Shown here one piece after another: positions 1 through 7,232 of a DNA stretch of 33,212 nucleotides (position 1 is the stretch's first letter; every line of letters begins with the position of its first letter). This DNA comes from a virus. The stretch spans positions 1 through 33,212 of the IMG/VR virus record IMGVR_UViG_3300046010_003304. The stretch is one strand, 5' to 3'. Made by a program: the position numbers and the translations under genes. The notes under the pieces were generated by a model, which was not told where the DNA came from, ran no database searches, and saw only the letters and a list, made by a program, of their open reading frames with translations.

Positions 1-106
1 ACCACTGGTCGATCTTCCACAGGGCAGCCAGCGCCTCGCTCCCAAGCCGGGCGGCGTCGAACTCAGCCTGTTCGTCGGGCAGGTTGAATCGTAGCGTGGC
101 GATCAT
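1..106 (-). CDS. Partial small protein, start of a leftward gene
   Basis: The reading frame opens at an ATG (104-106) and runs off the left edge, giving 35 visible residues that begin MIATLRFNLPDEQAEFDAAR. The pattern of a short beta strand (TLRFNLP), then DEQAEFDAA and a Leu/Trp-rich helix, resembles small phage proteins of unknown function. There is no clear Shine-Dalgarno sequence. The ATG lies 7 nt downstream of a good -10 box (TAGAAT, 114-119), so the message could be leaderless or nearly so. It is the first gene of a unit that appears to be controlled by the same operator type as the early region. I cannot assign a function. Confidence 0.6.
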   Translation of the reverse strand, partial: MIATLRFNLPDEQAEFDAARLGSEALAALWKIDQW

Positions 107-113
107 GGCTTAG

Positions 114-141
114 ATTCTACCGCAGCGGTCACGCCGCGCAA
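114..141 (-). promoter_or_regulatory. Candidate regulated promoter E with operator-like inverted repeat
   Basis: On the minus strand TTGCGC (136-141), a 16-nt spacer and TAGAAT (114-119) form a promoter-like pair directly upstream of the partial gene at 106. The spacer carries an ACCG/CGGT inverted repeat whose end overlaps the -10, as in modules A, B and D near 14 kb. Here the centre is 3 nt rather than 4 and the outer arm is imperfect, so this is the weakest of the leftward modules. Confidence 0.45.
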
Positions 142-172
142 TGCCATCTCGGCCGTTTGCGTGGCCGTTGCA

Positions 173-206
173 AAACCTCTGCCGGAATCGTTGCAAGTAG
201 AGGTTT
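173..206 (-). terminator. Possible terminator hairpin in the 107-287 gap
   Basis: AAACCTCT (173-180) and AGAGGTTT (199-206) can pair with an 18-nt loop. Read leftward, the second arm runs into TTTTGC, a short T-run. It lies downstream of the gene at 288-653 and could end that transcript before promoter E. The large loop and short T-run make it a weak call. The rest of the 180-nt gap holds GGCC-rich short repeats and no convincing gene. Confidence 0.35.
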
Positions 207-251
207 CGTAACAGTCGCGGCCGGTTGTTTGGCCGACTCAACTCTGGTGCA

Positions 252-287
252 AGAGCGCACATTCACAACATAAGGTGTAGAGCGCAC
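252..287. repeat. 9-bp direct repeat AGAGCGCAC
   Basis: AGAGCGCAC occurs at 252-260 and again at 279-287, immediately before the stop codon of the gene at 288. The function is unknown and chance is possible. Confidence 0.4.
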
Positions 288-653
288 CTACGGTGAGGGC
301 GGCACCGCCCACGCCGTAGACCGCGACGGGTTCACGCCGCAGTCAATCGACCGCTGCCACACCTCGCCGTTGATGCTCGCCTGGAGCGTCATCGTCCAGC
401 CGTCTGGCTTGCCATAGGTGTCAATCCGAAGGCGGCTCCGCATCGTCGCAGGCAATCCCGCGACAGGTGCGGGAGCCTGCCCCACTGGCACGGCAGACAG
501 ATTGTCAGGCGTGCTCGGGCCGGTCGGCGGCGAGGTGTGCGTCCAGAGCATTTGGTAGAACACGCCATGCTCCGCGAAGTACGCTTCTTGCTGCGCCGTC
601 ACAGACGGCAAAAGCGCGGCCAGCGTGGCGTCGATCTGCTCGGTCGCGCTCAT
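288..653 (-). CDS. Hypothetical protein downstream of the LamG protein
   Basis: This 121-residue protein starts at the ATG at 653, which overlaps the stop of the LamG gene (ATGA), so the two are probably co-translated. The N-terminal half is predicted helical (SATEQIDATLAALLPSVTAQ), a Pro-rich linker follows, and the C-terminal half looks like beta strands (RLRIDTYGKPDGWTMTLQAS). I do not recognise the family. Its position suggests an accessory to the receptor-binding or tail-fibre protein upstream, such as a chaperone or fibre tip partner. That role is inferred from context only. Confidence 0.75.
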   Translation of the reverse strand: MSATEQIDATLAALLPSVTAQQEAYFAEHGVFYQMLWTHTSPPTGPSTPDNLSAVPVGQAPAPVAGLPATMRSRLRIDTYGKPDGWTMTLQASINGEVWQRSIDCGVNPSRSTAWAVPPSP

Positions 654-1411
654 ACCACGAGGCTCCTGCCGTTGCCCTTGTTCCACAGGGCGGAAACCTC
701 ATTGGCGGATAGCGTGCGGTTCCATTTTCCAAGTTCGTCGATTTTGGCATCTGTCGTTTGAGTTGCCATTGAGTTTGTATTCGGAGTTCCGATTATCGTG
801 TGTCGCGCGCCCGTCGCCCATGTGCCTGTGCGCGTGCCGGTGCCAATCAGGCTCCCATCGCGGTAGTACGAGACAGTGGTGCCGCTATTCGTAAGAACGA
901 TGTGATGCCAAGTGTTTGCCAGCAACGCATTGAACTGCGTGAACGTGATGGTGTTTGCACCGTTGACGCTGAGATTCGTCACGCTCACGGAGCTGTTGAA
1001 AAACAGCGCTACCGAAAATTCGCCAGCCGCAAAACTGCCGCTGCTGTCCACGTTGCGAGAAATTATTGTGGCGTTGGTTGCCGTCGTCGGCAGCGGGCCG
1101 GTCAGATTCAACCAAAACTGGAGCGACCAATTTCCACCGCCGAACGCCAACAGCGAACTGGTGCTGCCGCCGAGAAGGTGCGTCTGGTTCGCTTTAACGA
1201 ACTCTCTGGCGTTACCGACCTTGCCTGCGGTTGAAAGTACAGAGTTGACCGATGTGAAGTTGAAGCCATTGCCGCTGTTGTCTGTTGCGGTCACGTTGCC
1301 GCTGGTCGCCGTCTCATTTAGCGGCAGATACAGCGCCAGGCTCTGGCGCAGTTGGCCGGTGCTGATGCCGCCCGCGCGGGGGCGAAGCAATCTCGGACTC
1401 ATCGGGCTCAT
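650..1411 (-). CDS. LamG / concanavalin-like jelly-roll protein, probable host-contact protein
   Basis: The protein has 253 residues. It reads as a laminin-G-like jelly roll: an opening strand with SLALYLPLNE near residue 25, NWSLQFWLNL near 95, WHHIVLTNSG near 165, a YYRDGSLIG strand pair and the closing KIDELGKWNRTLSANEVSALW. Such domains bind carbohydrate or act as adhesins and are frequent in phage tail fibres. The frame is open upstream to 1573, but only the ATG at 1411 follows the end of the previous gene (1437). Its ribosome site (AAGAG) is weak. Binding to a surface glycan is inferred from the fold. Confidence 0.85.
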   Translation of the reverse strand: MSPMSPRLLRPRAGGISTGQLRQSLALYLPLNETATSGNVTATDNSGNGFNFTSVNSVLSTAGKVGNAREFVKANQTHLLGGSTSSLLAFGGGNWSLQFWLNLTGPLPTTATNATIISRNVDSSGSFAAGEFSVALFFNSSVSVTNLSVNGANTITFTQFNALLANTWHHIVLTNSGTTVSYYRDGSLIGTGTRTGTWATGARHTIIGTPNTNSMATQTTDAKIDELGKWNRTLSANEVSALWNKGNGRSLVV

Positions 1412-1436
1412 GGTGCGCTCTTGTGGTGATGTGGTG

Positions 1437-1712
1437 TCAGTTGGTCCCGGCGTCGTCCAACGCCTCGACTGTACGCAGGCCCACGACAGGCTTGCCGCTC
1501 TGCATGGCCAGGAGCAGCTTGGTCTGGTCGCTAATAGCGTCGGCAATCTCGCGTTGCGTCTCTCGAATCTCACGCAGCGTTAGCCGGTGCTCCTCGAGCA
1601 GCGGCAGCAACAGATCTTGGCGAATGAAGAAGGCCAGCCCGAGGGCCACCAGCGTTGGAAAACCCCAGCGCTCCATTATGCCAAGAATGCCTTCCCTAAC
1701 GTCGTCGGTCAT
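1437..1712 (-). CDS. Small membrane protein with coiled coil, holin candidate
   Basis: This 91-residue protein has one membrane segment near residues 12-27 (RWGFPTLVALGLAFFIRQ), then an amphipathic Leu/Glu/Arg-rich coiled coil (EEHRLTLREIRETQREIADA). This layout, a short helix, a membrane span and a charged coiled coil, matches BhlA-like holins. The ATG at 1712 overlaps the upstream stop (ATGA). It follows a lipoprotein and another small membrane protein downstream of a peptidase, which fits a lysis cassette. The holin role is an inference. Confidence 0.75.
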   Translation of the reverse strand: MTDDVREGILGIMERWGFPTLVALGLAFFIRQDLLLPLLEEHRLTLREIRETQREIADAISDQTKLLLAMQSGKPVVGLRTVEALDDAGTN

Positions 1713-2053
1713 CGTGTCATCTCCGTTTGCCACCCTAGCATCAGTGCCCTGTTTCTTGCAGACGCCAGCCACCACGCCAGCACTGCTTTCACGATCTCCG
1801 AAATGAGCGCCGACAGTACCAGCGTCAGGATGATGCCCATGCCGTAGTTTTGGCGTTCACTGCGGTCGATGCTTCTAGCAATTTCGGCAGTAACCGTGCC
1901 GTAAGCGTCTGGCCTGGCCTCGAGCATTAAGGCGTGCGGCCACTTGCGGACCACTCGCCTGGTAAGCCGTGCCACGAGCGGCCTGCCTGCGGCGTAGCGG
2001 CGCGGGGACAGCTGGCCCCACACGTAGGCGTCGAGTTCGTCTTCCAGGCTCAT
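1709..2053 (-). CDS. Small membrane protein of the putative lysis cassette
   Basis: The protein has 114 residues. A soluble basic N-terminal part (residues 1-75, Arg-rich) is followed by one hydrophobic span (GMGIILTLVLSALISEIVKAVLAWWLA, split here as two half segments, near 77-104) and a short tail. The ATG at 2053 overlaps the stop of the lipoprotein gene (ATGA) and has GGAAG upstream. No family is recognised. The context suggests a holin partner or spanin-like protein. Confidence 0.7.
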   Translation of the reverse strand: MSLEDELDAYVWGQLSPRRYAAGRPLVARLTRRVVRKWPHALMLEARPDAYGTVTAEIARSIDRSERQNYGMGIILTLVLSALISEIVKAVLAWWLASARNRALMLGWQTEMTR

Positions 2054-2298
2054 GGTTTCTTCCCTGTGCCCTTGCAGACGGGACAAACGGTGACTATGCG
2101 GCCATCGCCAAGTTTCCCGGTGCCGTCGCAGTTCGTGCACTTGTCAGACGCCGGGGCTGGGGCCATCTCCTGCGACAGCTTCACGCTCATGCGTGCCGTC
2201 TCGCACGCCATGTCGGCAACGATGTCGGGCCGATCGACGGCGGTCGCGTTGACGCAGCCGGCGACGAGGGCCAGGAGGAGGATGCGGGAAAGCCTCAC
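2050..2298 (-). CDS. Small lipoprotein with DnaJ-type CxxCxGxG zinc motif
   Basis: The protein has 82 residues and starts at a GTG (2298) that overlaps the peptidase stop (GTGA), with GGGAGG 6 nt upstream. Residues 1-15 form a lipoprotein signal ending in the lipobox LVAGC, so Cys15 should be lipidated. The C-terminal third holds Cys54-x2-Cys57-xGTG and Cys72-x2-Cys75-xGTG, which resembles half of the DnaJ central zinc domain. A Gly-rich zinc ribbon on a lipid anchor next to a peptidase and small membrane genes suggests an envelope-disruption role (outer spanin or chaperone-like). That function is inferred. Confidence 0.8.
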   Translation of the reverse strand: MRLSRILLLALVAGCVNATAVDRPDIVADMACETARMSVKLSQEMAPAPASDKCTNCDGTGKLGDGRIVTVCPVCKGTGKKP

Positions 2299-3206
2299 AG
2301 CACGCCTCCCGTCCAGTCTGGCAACAGCCTTGGCGGGAAGCCCTGGTAGCCACTCAGGGCGAATGAATCGTCCCCACTGACCATGCGCGTGAAATCCTTT
2401 GCACGCACCCAGCCCGCAGACTTCTGGAACTGCGGCGGCAGGTTCTTATCAACCGTCCCGCCGTAGCAATCCGCCCAGCTGTTCACAACCAAGATGGCGG
2501 GCTCGGGGTTCCATTTGACGCCCGCTGCCATCTGGCAATGCATCCAAGTGCCCATGGGCGACATGTAGCCATCACGCAGCGTCATAGAAAAGCCCATGGA
2601 GCTGCAGATGGCCGTTGGATAGCCCGACTGCAAAGCCTTTGCACAGTCCTCAAAAGACCGAATGAGGGCAGTGCTCTGCACCTTGTGCTTTGCGGCGTAG
2701 GGCTCGAGCTCGTCGGGCACGCCATCGCGGCCCCAGTTCTTTTCGCGTGTGCCGCTGTTGTCGGTGAACCGCTGCCCGCCGTAGTCGATGCCGTAGTGCA
2801 GCGTGCCAAACCTTGTGACAGCCTTGGCGGCAGCGCCCCCGTAGGAACCGTCGCCTCCAGTGTTGCGGCTGCCACGCACCTCGACGCGAGAGAACCCGTA
2901 CACGCTCGCCTCGAGCACACGGCCGCCGTAACTCTCCGTTTCACGGCGTAACAGGATGTCACATGCGGCAAGGATGTCGCACGACAAAGCCCAACCCCAG
3001 CCGACGCAGCTGCCGATTTTCTGAGCGCCACGTTTCCATGCCGGGTCGCATTGCAAGAGGTACTGCCCAAGGAACACGTCTCGGCTTTCGTCCAGCACGA
3101 GATCCGGCCCGGCCTGCGCGAGCGTCGGTCGGGCGAGCGTGGCCAGAAAGTTATCCGTGCCCTGGCGGTCGGGCACGTACCCCATGAGTGGCAGGAAGTC
3201 GGCCAT
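2295..3206 (-). CDS. Papain-like (C1-type) cysteine peptidase, endolysin candidate
   Basis: This 303-residue protein shows the papain signature in order: Gln62 then Cys67 in QKIGSCVGWGWALS, His223 in GTWMHCQMA, and Asn242 in VVNSWADCYGG with the classic NSW. There is no signal peptide. The start is the ATG at 3206, behind GGAGGGG 6 nt upstream. The frame is open further up, but that would overlap the previous stop. It sits between a membrane protein and a lipoprotein and no lysozyme or amidase is visible, so it may cleave peptidoglycan peptides or envelope protein at lysis. A virion-associated peptidase is the alternative. Confidence 0.8.
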   Translation of the reverse strand: MADFLPLMGYVPDRQGTDNFLATLARPTLAQAGPDLVLDESRDVFLGQYLLQCDPAWKRGAQKIGSCVGWGWALSCDILAACDILLRRETESYGGRVLEASVYGFSRVEVRGSRNTGGDGSYGGAAAKAVTRFGTLHYGIDYGGQRFTDNSGTREKNWGRDGVPDELEPYAAKHKVQSTALIRSFEDCAKALQSGYPTAICSSMGFSMTLRDGYMSPMGTWMHCQMAAGVKWNPEPAILVVNSWADCYGGTVDKNLPPQFQKSAGWVRAKDFTRMVSGDDSFALSGYQGFPPRLLPDWTGGVL

Positions 3207-3208
3207 GC

Positions 3209-3814
3209 CTAGCCCCTCCCAATGCCAGCCCACGCTATCGCCTTGCACGCCTCGGCATACGCACGCCGCAGCTCGGGCGTCACCGGCTTCACGTCGAGGC
3301 CGACAACGTCTCCCAGCGCCTTCTCCGTGGCTTCCCGCAGGCCGGCGTACTTGCCAGGCTGGTTACCGCCGAGCCGCCGCCAGGCGATGTCGAGGGCCAA
3401 CACCGTAAACGTGCGAAGGCTGCGGGTATCCGTGAATGCCACGTCGGTGGCGACGGCGTCGCCGGCCACGACCGTGGCGGCCTTGTCCCAGACACTTGCC
3501 CACAAGGCACGATCGGCCGCGTTGGCACCCTTGAGCGCCGCCGCAACGCCCGCAACCTTCGCCTGCAGTTCCACGCTAGGTGCCTCCACGGTGATCGCTG
3601 CGGCCGGCAGGGCACTCGGTAGGTGCGGCAGCTGCACGCCGGTTGCTGCGGCCAGCAGCAACAGCGCCGCGCCCCACCGCATCAGGCTGCCGCCGTTGGC
3701 TCGGAAGGCTTGGGCGGCGCGCTCGGCCGCAGATCGGATTTCCGACCAGTACGGCGCAGCTGCGAGAGCAGCCGCAGCAACGACGCAGCAGGCGCGAAAA
3801 AGAGAGTCATTCAC
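3209..3814 (-). CDS. Membrane protein with two hydrophobic segments
   Basis: The protein has 201 residues from a GTG at 3814 (GTGA overlap with the upstream stop; GAGG 7 nt before). Hydrophobic stretches lie near residues 4-20 (SLFRACCVVAAAALAAAPYW) and 42-60 (LMRWGAALLLLAAATGVQLP). After them comes an Ala-rich, mostly helical soluble domain (about 70-200). A longer frame exists to 3940 but lacks a start that fits the spacing. It directly precedes the peptidase, so it may help peptidase release or anchor it. The family is unknown. Confidence 0.75.
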   Translation of the reverse strand: MNDSLFRACCVVAAAALAAAPYWSEIRSAAERAAQAFRANGGSLMRWGAALLLLAAATGVQLPHLPSALPAAAITVEAPSVELQAKVAGVAAALKGANAADRALWASVWDKAATVVAGDAVATDVAFTDTRSLRTFTVLALDIAWRRLGGNQPGKYAGLREATEKALGDVVGLDVKPVTPELRRAYAEACKAIAWAGIGRG

Positions 3815-4119
3815 TTCGCGGCCTCTGCTTGAAGAAGACAAAACCGAACGAGCGCCTCGCCTTGCGGCGTCTTCAGGATGTCGGCGAGAAGCCGCACCAG
3901 CTGGTCGTCCGCCTGGGCGTTGGTCTTGCTTGCGAGCCATTCCGCGAAGTCGCTCACTACAAGGGATTTCTTGTACGGGTCGATCTCGTTAACAAACCTT
4001 TGGCCGTAGCCAACCAGCGGAGCCCACGCCTGGAGCAACGCCAGCTGTTGCCAGATGTTGAGGTTGGCCCCGTACTTGGCGTATTCGTCGGCGGTGCCCT
4101 GATAGTTCGGCGTGGTCAT
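3811..4119 (-). CDS. Hypothetical helical protein
   Basis: This 102-residue protein starts at the ATG at 4119 with GGAG 7 nt upstream. It is soluble and mainly helical, with a Tyr/Asn-rich opening (MTTPNYQGTADEYAKYGANL) and a Leu-rich C-terminal half (LVRLLADILKTPQGEALVRF). The stop overlaps the next start (GTGA), so it belongs to the same unit as the lysis-like genes. I do not recognise it. Confidence 0.7.
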   Translation of the reverse strand: MTTPNYQGTADEYAKYGANLNIWQQLALLQAWAPLVGYGQRFVNEIDPYKKSLVVSDFAEWLASKTNAQADDQLVRLLADILKTPQGEALVRFCLLQAEAAK

Positions 4120-4172
4120 GGCGTGTCTCCTGCATGGATTGTGCCTTTGCGGGTGCCACTCCTTGCAGCCGG

Positions 4173-4556
4173 TCACGGGTCGCCAAAGTTGTCCATGAGG
4201 TTTTCCAATGCGTCTTCGCCGCGCTCTTGCGTGTGCTCAATGCGGAACTGCACAAAATCAACCTGCGTGCGGTATTGCCGCGCCGGTTCGTTGCGTCGCT
4301 GCTCGAGGTGCTTGGCTCGGATTTCGGCGCAGGCTTTGGCAATTTCCCGTGGCGTCGGGTCGCGCTGCCGTGGCGGCTTCTTCCTCTGGCTACGGTCTAG
4401 CCGTAACGGCAGCTGCAGTTTGTCGCGCAGGCGAAATAGCTGGTCTTTCGTGACGCCGAGAAACAGCGTCATTTCGGAATAGGTGGAGCCCGAGGCCCAC
4501 ACGCTACGCAGCGTTGCTTGGAACGTCTTGCACGCCGTGCTCACGGTTCCCGGCAT
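4173..4556 (-). CDS. Small HTH protein, GcrA-like fold, copy 1
   Basis: This 127-residue protein has a helix-turn-helix-like N-terminal part (about 15-52), with a Trp, a YSEM helix, LGVTKDQLFRL and a terminal LPLR. That pattern recalls GcrA-type recognition domains, which end in RLGLPxR. A basic linker (RSQRKKPPRQR) and a helical tail follow. The protein at 7741-8076 shares both the LRxVW...RL...LPxR head and the AExRAxHxxQRxxEP tail, so the two look like paralogs. The ATG at 4556 has GGAGG 6 nt upstream and overlaps the preceding gene by 53 nt. DNA binding is inferred. Confidence 0.7.
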   Translation of the reverse strand: MPGTVSTACKTFQATLRSVWASGSTYSEMTLFLGVTKDQLFRLRDKLQLPLRLDRSQRKKPPRQRDPTPREIAKACAEIRAKHLEQRRNEPARQYRTQVDFVQFRIEHTQERGEDALENLMDNFGDP

Positions 4557-5421
4557 TGTCGTCCTCCAGCCAGTGCATAAGCGTTCGCTGCGATGGATTT
4601 AAAAACATCGTCTTTCCCGTGGCGTTTCGGATGCTTTGGTGAAACGTGACGTGCTCGCAGTCGGTGGTGCCGTCGTATGTGCCAGCCAGGTAGGCATCGG
4701 CGCGATAGACGGCCATGCCGCCAAACGCAGACGCCACTTGAATGGGCTCTGACCCAATCGGCGGGAAAAACCAAAAGCCCCAAGCGGCATACCCGTTTTG
4801 GTATTGGTCGAAGTACGTCAGCGGTTGGCCGACGCCACGAAGAGCCCATAGGTCGTAATGACGCCACTCAACATTTTGATTCTCAACCCACTGATACAGC
4901 GACACGCTGGCCATGCCTGCCGCTTGCGGAATGCCTTGCAACCATCCGATGGCGTTGGCGATCGAGTTTGGTTCCCACCCTCCCCACATGTCCCAATCCA
5001 CAACCACGACGTAATCACACTCAGGCGCACACGCCCGCACCCACCGCTGACATGTGTCTCTGTACTCAGCCAGCGCAATGGTGCGGCGGCCGGCAAACTC
5101 CGCCGAGCAATGCGGCCTGCCATTGTCGTGGTAGTGGAACGTCGCCTGGCGGTGCGTGCTGCAAAACTTGGCCAGCACGTCCAGAGTGTTGTCCGTGCAG
5201 TCGTTGCTCTCAATGTGGGATTGCCATTTGCCGCACTGCTCGCCCGCCTGCTTCATCCGGTCGAGGTTTCCAAACAGCTCCCGCCCGCAGTTTCTTGCCA
5301 GCCCGACAAACGCCACTGAAGACCGGCCCATGACCTGGCTGCCCAGTTCTGTCACGTTCCGATACTGCTCGGCGAACGCATCGGCGGGCGTGTTCCACAG
5401 AACAGCTGGCAATTCAGCCAT
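4504..5421 (-). CDS. Glycosyltransferase-like protein with DxD motif
   Basis: The 305-residue protein carries VAFVGLARNC (37-45), HIESNDCTDNT (69-79) and DYVVVVDWDMWGGW (136-149). Asp142 and Asp144 are the likely metal and nucleotide-sugar ligands of a GT-A fold. The pattern of an opening strand, an ESND turn and a VDxDMW motif resembles CAP59-like transferases. It overlaps the family-2 glycosyltransferase upstream by 8 nt, and a methyltransferase precedes that gene, so the three may act together on one glycan or on modified DNA or virion protein. The acceptor is unknown. Confidence 0.75.
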   Translation of the reverse strand: MAELPAVLWNTPADAFAEQYRNVTELGSQVMGRSSVAFVGLARNCGRELFGNLDRMKQAGEQCGKWQSHIESNDCTDNTLDVLAKFCSTHRQATFHYHDNGRPHCSAEFAGRRTIALAEYRDTCQRWVRACAPECDYVVVVDWDMWGGWEPNSIANAIGWLQGIPQAAGMASVSLYQWVENQNVEWRHYDLWALRGVGQPLTYFDQYQNGYAAWGFWFFPPIGSEPIQVASAFGGMAVYRADAYLAGTYDGTTDCEHVTFHQSIRNATGKTMFLNPSQRTLMHWLEDDNAGNREHGVQDVPSNAA

Positions 5422-6181
5422 AGGGCACCTGGCGTTTCAGACAAATGAACTGTTTCACGTCGTGCGGTAGATCCACCGCATCAACAAACTTGCGGACGGC
5501 TGCGTGATACATGCCGGCGTCTGCACCGTCCCTGCCTTGGGCTCCGTAGCCAGCAGGGTCCACCGTGAACACCGCGCCCTTCTTTGGGGCAAACACGCAG
5601 CCGTTTAGCGCAGCCACCACGGCGTAACCGATGGCGTCTGACCACGGCCCCATCAGCCAAAACTTTTGGTCGGCCAACCATCGCAGCACGTCGGCGCGTA
5701 TGCCGCTGCCTATGCCCGTCTCGCTTGCATATGGGTGCGTGCGAATGCGGTGCATCATTTCTTCCGGCCCGAAAGTCACGGGCTCCTGAAATCCGTTGTG
5801 CACCAGGCCGGTGATGTTGTCGTCTGTGTCGGCCACCCAATAGTCGTGGAACACAACTGCAGCGTTCGGGTATTCGTTCACGCTCCCAACCACGCAATCT
5901 GTCAAGGCGTCATCGGCACCCATGCACACGACGTGCGTTCCCAGTAGCGACGGGTACACCTCGGCAGCGGCGGCCTGCCAATCGGCACTTTTCGTGGCGT
6001 GACGAATCAAACGCAACGACGAATACTGGCCGCACATCTGCTTGACGATCTGCGGCGTGTCGTCGGTGCTGGCATCGTCAACGACGACCACTTCGCAGGG
6101 GTTCTGTTCGCATGCACTTCGGACGGCACGAGCAATTGTCCTAGCGTGGTTTCGCACTGGGATGATAACGCTGACGCTCAC
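5414..6181 (-). CDS. Family 2 glycosyltransferase
   Basis: The protein has 255 residues from a GTG at 6181 that overlaps the methyltransferase stop (GTGA), with GGGG 7 nt upstream. It opens directly with the GT2 nucleotide-binding strand VSVSVIIPVRNHARTI, followed by VVVVDDASTDDT (about 30-41) and a GADDAL motif near 85 in the place of the DxD. These are standard GT-A family 2 signatures. It probably transfers a sugar from a nucleotide donor in the cytoplasm. The acceptor could be virion protein, surface glycan or DNA. Confidence 0.88.
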   Translation of the reverse strand: MSVSVIIPVRNHARTIARAVRSACEQNPCEVVVVDDASTDDTPQIVKQMCGQYSSLRLIRHATKSADWQAAAAEVYPSLLGTHVVCMGADDALTDCVVGSVNEYPNAAVVFHDYWVADTDDNITGLVHNGFQEPVTFGPEEMMHRIRTHPYASETGIGSGIRADVLRWLADQKFWLMGPWSDAIGYAVVAALNGCVFAPKKGAVFTVDPAGYGAQGRDGADAGMYHAAVRKFVDAVDLPHDVKQFICLKRQVPYG

Positions 6182-6834
6182 AGTTTCGCCCCAGTGCAGA
6201 TGGCAAGCCGGTAATGGCACATCGCGCCAAACCCTGTGTGCAGCGTCTCATCGTTGAGCCCGAACAGAAACACGTTTCTGAAATACTTCCGCAGCGTCTG
6301 CCGCAGCTGGTCTTCCGTTTTGCAGTTCACGTGCCCGGCCCGGCTCAACTCGCTGGCGTAGGGCTGCGATTCCAAGGAAGGCATGCCGCAGATGAACGTG
6401 CCGTGCTGGCCAATGGCCATGCAGATGTTGCCAATGAATGCTGGCTCCATCTCGGGCCGCACGTGCTCCAGCACGTCGAGCGAGTACGCCGCGTCGAAGT
6501 GACACAGCAGACGATCAGGCCGGTAGCAGACGCCGCGCGTGATGTCGTGCTGTAGCCATACGACGTTCTTGATGCGTCGCTCTCTGGCGTTGGCCAGCAG
6601 CTGCTCATCGGCGTCGATCGCCGTGATGGTGTCGACAGCGGCCGCCACGATCGCCGTGGCCCAACCGTCACCGCAACCCACCTCGAGCACGTTGCCTTTG
6701 CCGGCCAGCATCTTGGACACGAACTTGTAGCGGGCCAGAGTGAAGCCCAGCCGCTTCGGGTCAATGATCCACGTATGCCCGGCCATGGCACCGAGCGTTT
6801 GCGGCGGCGTTTGGTGGCACACGTCCCACGTCAT
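6178..6834 (-). CDS. Class I SAM-dependent methyltransferase
   Basis: The protein has 218 residues. Motif I is VLEVGCGDGWAT (about 49-60). The acidic ribose-binding residue lies in TAIDADEQ (about 71-78), the adenine region in WLQHDIT (about 93-99), and DAAYSLDVLEHV (about 115-126) follows. This is a methyltransferase_11/23 type; it lacks the DPPY or PCQ motifs of DNA methylases, so a small molecule or glycan substrate fits better. The ATG overlaps the RusA stop (ATGA), and glycosyltransferases follow. Confidence 0.88.
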   Translation of the reverse strand: MTWDVCHQTPPQTLGAMAGHTWIIDPKRLGFTLARYKFVSKMLAGKGNVLEVGCGDGWATAIVAAAVDTITAIDADEQLLANARERRIKNVVWLQHDITRGVCYRPDRLLCHFDAAYSLDVLEHVRPEMEPAFIGNICMAIGQHGTFICGMPSLESQPYASELSRAGHVNCKTEDQLRQTLRKYFRNVFLFGLNDETLHTGFGAMCHYRLAICTGAKL

Positions 6835-7232
6835 GTGATACGCACCGTCGTGCGGGCCTCCGTGCCGTAGCTCTTCTCCACCACCAGGCGGCGCACCTGG
6901 CTGTCGTCTCCAAGAATCGGGCCGATTGCATCGAGCACGGCCTTGGCCACGTTGTCCACGTCGGGGCGTGGCAGTGCCGGTGCCGTTGGCTTCACGCCTT
7001 TTTTTGTGATGTGCGATTTTGGCCGTGCGTAGACGGCGTCAATGATGATTTCCACGGTGCCGCTGGATTTCTCTAGCCCTGCGTCGATGGCTGCGACTTG
7101 CAGCCGGTGGCGGTAGCCGTGCACAGGGTGTTTCTTTGGCACGTAGACGCGAGCGAACCCGCCCGCAGTCGAGACTCTTGCTCGAGGCTGCGGCACGGGA
7201 TCGCCCGGCACTGAGAACGTGATGGCGTTCAC
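6831..7232 (-). CDS. rusA: RusA-family Holliday junction resolvase
   Basis: This 133-residue protein starts at a GTG at 7232 that overlaps the upstream stop (GTGA), with GAGG 5 nt before. The family hallmark RPDVDNVAKAVLDAI lies at 89-103, with Asp91 and Asp93 as metal-binding catalytic residues and a further acidic pair at 109-110. The N-terminal FSVPGDPVPQPRARV strand is typical. RusA cuts four-way junctions produced by recombination or replication. It fits with the Bet/RecT protein and the sliding clamp in the same operon. A longer upstream frame exists but its sequence is out-of-frame Arg/Ala-rich noise. Confidence 0.93.
   Translation of the reverse strand: MNAITFSVPGDPVPQPRARVSTAGGFARVYVPKKHPVHGYRHRLQVAAIDAGLEKSSGTVEIIIDAVYARPKSHITKKGVKPTAPALPRPDVDNVAKAVLDAIGPILGDDSQVRRLVVEKSYGTEARTTVRIT

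Noticed and set aside
912-1583. + strand open frame opposite the LamG gene
   Set aside because: The LamG frame has a clear fold signature and ATGA coupling to its neighbour; the antisense frame has none.
3643-4482. Long + strand open frame (279 codons)
   Set aside because: It covers three coupled minus-strand genes and starts inside one of them. It has no domain pattern or ribosome site.
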